Shown here piece after piece: positions 63,852 to 64,000 of a stretch of DNA of 64,000 nt (position 1 is its first letter; every line of letters begins with the position of its first letter). Below the pieces are notes generated by a model. That model worked only from the letters and a program-made list of their open reading frames with translations, did not search any database and was not told the DNA's origin. Source of the stretch: Flectonema sp. DT1601 (lineage: Eukaryota; Euglenozoa; Diplonemea; Diplonemida; Diplonemidae); assembly GCA_964019425.1 (NCBI GenBank), contig OZ025864.1, forward strand, positions 493,684 through 557,683, written 5' to 3'. A program made the translations under genes and the position numbers.

Positions 63852-64000
63852 TTGCAAATTTATTTCAGTAATTGCGCAGCCATCCAAAATGCACCAGAAT
63901 TTAGGCAGAAAACTTTCTTACTAGAAGAGTAAGAAAGGTTTTTGCCCAAGGAAAAGATGCTGGATTTCTGCGCATAAGCAGGTTTAGGAAAGATAGATAA
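63852..64000 (+). repeat. A2 split direct repeat (copy 2, cut by window end)
   Basis: The first 149 bp of the 370-bp A repeat, starting TTGCAAATTTATTTCAG. The rest of A2 and B2 are expected beyond the window. Confidence 0.85.

Larger units (their letters stand above)
59145..64000 (+). mobile_element. YR retrotransposon, VIPER/Ngaro-like, copy 2 (runs off window)
   Basis: Identical by eye to copy 1 at an offset of 11,340 bp, and looks whole as far as seen. Parts: A1 59145-59514; embedded SL copies 59520-59557 and 59601-59626; gag, YR and RT/RNH frames as listed; B1 63677-63851; A2 from 63852, cut by the window end. The shared embedded SL copies show that both copies descend from one insertion or one master cDNA. 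Confidence 0.9.

Overview
The window comes from the nuclear genome of a euglenozoan protist, most likely a diplonemid. The main reason is a 39-nt spliced-leader (SL) exon ending ACAGTTTCTGTACTTTATTG followed directly by a GT donor. It is carried on a short Pol-type gene with a T-run terminator, tandemly repeated and linked to 5S rRNA. From memory the SL matches diplonemid leaders (ACCAACG...) better than kinetoplastid (AACTAACG...) or euglenid ones. Consistent with this, the protein genes have no visible introns and have AG acceptors just upstream of their ATGs, and the retroelements resemble the ingi/L1Tc LINEs and VIPER-type tyrosine-recombinase (YR) elements known from trypanosomatids.

Layout. 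1-800: a small inverted-repeat element (17-269) and AT-rich sequence. About 805-5967: a LINE with one intact 1365-aa ORF (2A-like motif, AP endonuclease, reverse transcriptase, RNase H, Cys/His knuckle) and a TCTA-type tail. 6008-20330: an accessory region with a family of genes encoding an N-terminal ubiquitin-like domain followed by 25-residue BspA-type leucine-rich repeats. Three copies are open (6116-7570, 9694-10857, 12595-14670) and one is decayed (18818-20120). Between them lie an OTU-protease-like gene broken into three frames (14812-16108), an approximately 1.45-kb terminal-inverted-repeat element that carries an antisense piece of LSU rRNA domain V (16380-17830), and remnants of an older YR retroelement (17840-18190, 18531-18694, 8948-9110).

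21243-59144: a tandem array of 609-bp units, each holding one 5S rRNA gene and one SL RNA gene on the + strand. The window contains 54 5S copies (52 complete, 2 clipped by the same 21-bp deletion), 52 complete SL RNA genes and two SL exons interrupted by insertions. Inserted inside an SL exon is a whole-looking 5271-bp YR retrotransposon (47805-53075) with split direct repeats (A1-gag-YR-RT/RNH-B1-A2-B2). A second, apparently identical copy starts at 59145 and runs off the window end. Both sit at the same nucleotide of the SL exon, in the spacer of a short dyad (TACAG-TTT-CTGTA), without target-site duplication.

The most striking features are (i) an SL-exon-targeting tyrosine-recombinase retrotransposon, a niche known elsewhere for endonuclease-type non-LTR elements (SLACS, CZAR, CRE), and (ii) inside its 5' leader, one complete and one partial SL exon fused exactly to two AG acceptor sites of the element. 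This is a DNA record of trans-spliced element RNA that was reverse transcribed. The two element copies lie in an 11,340-bp tandem duplication that also repeats the same 21-bp deletion, so the second copy probably arose by unequal exchange, not by a separate insertion.
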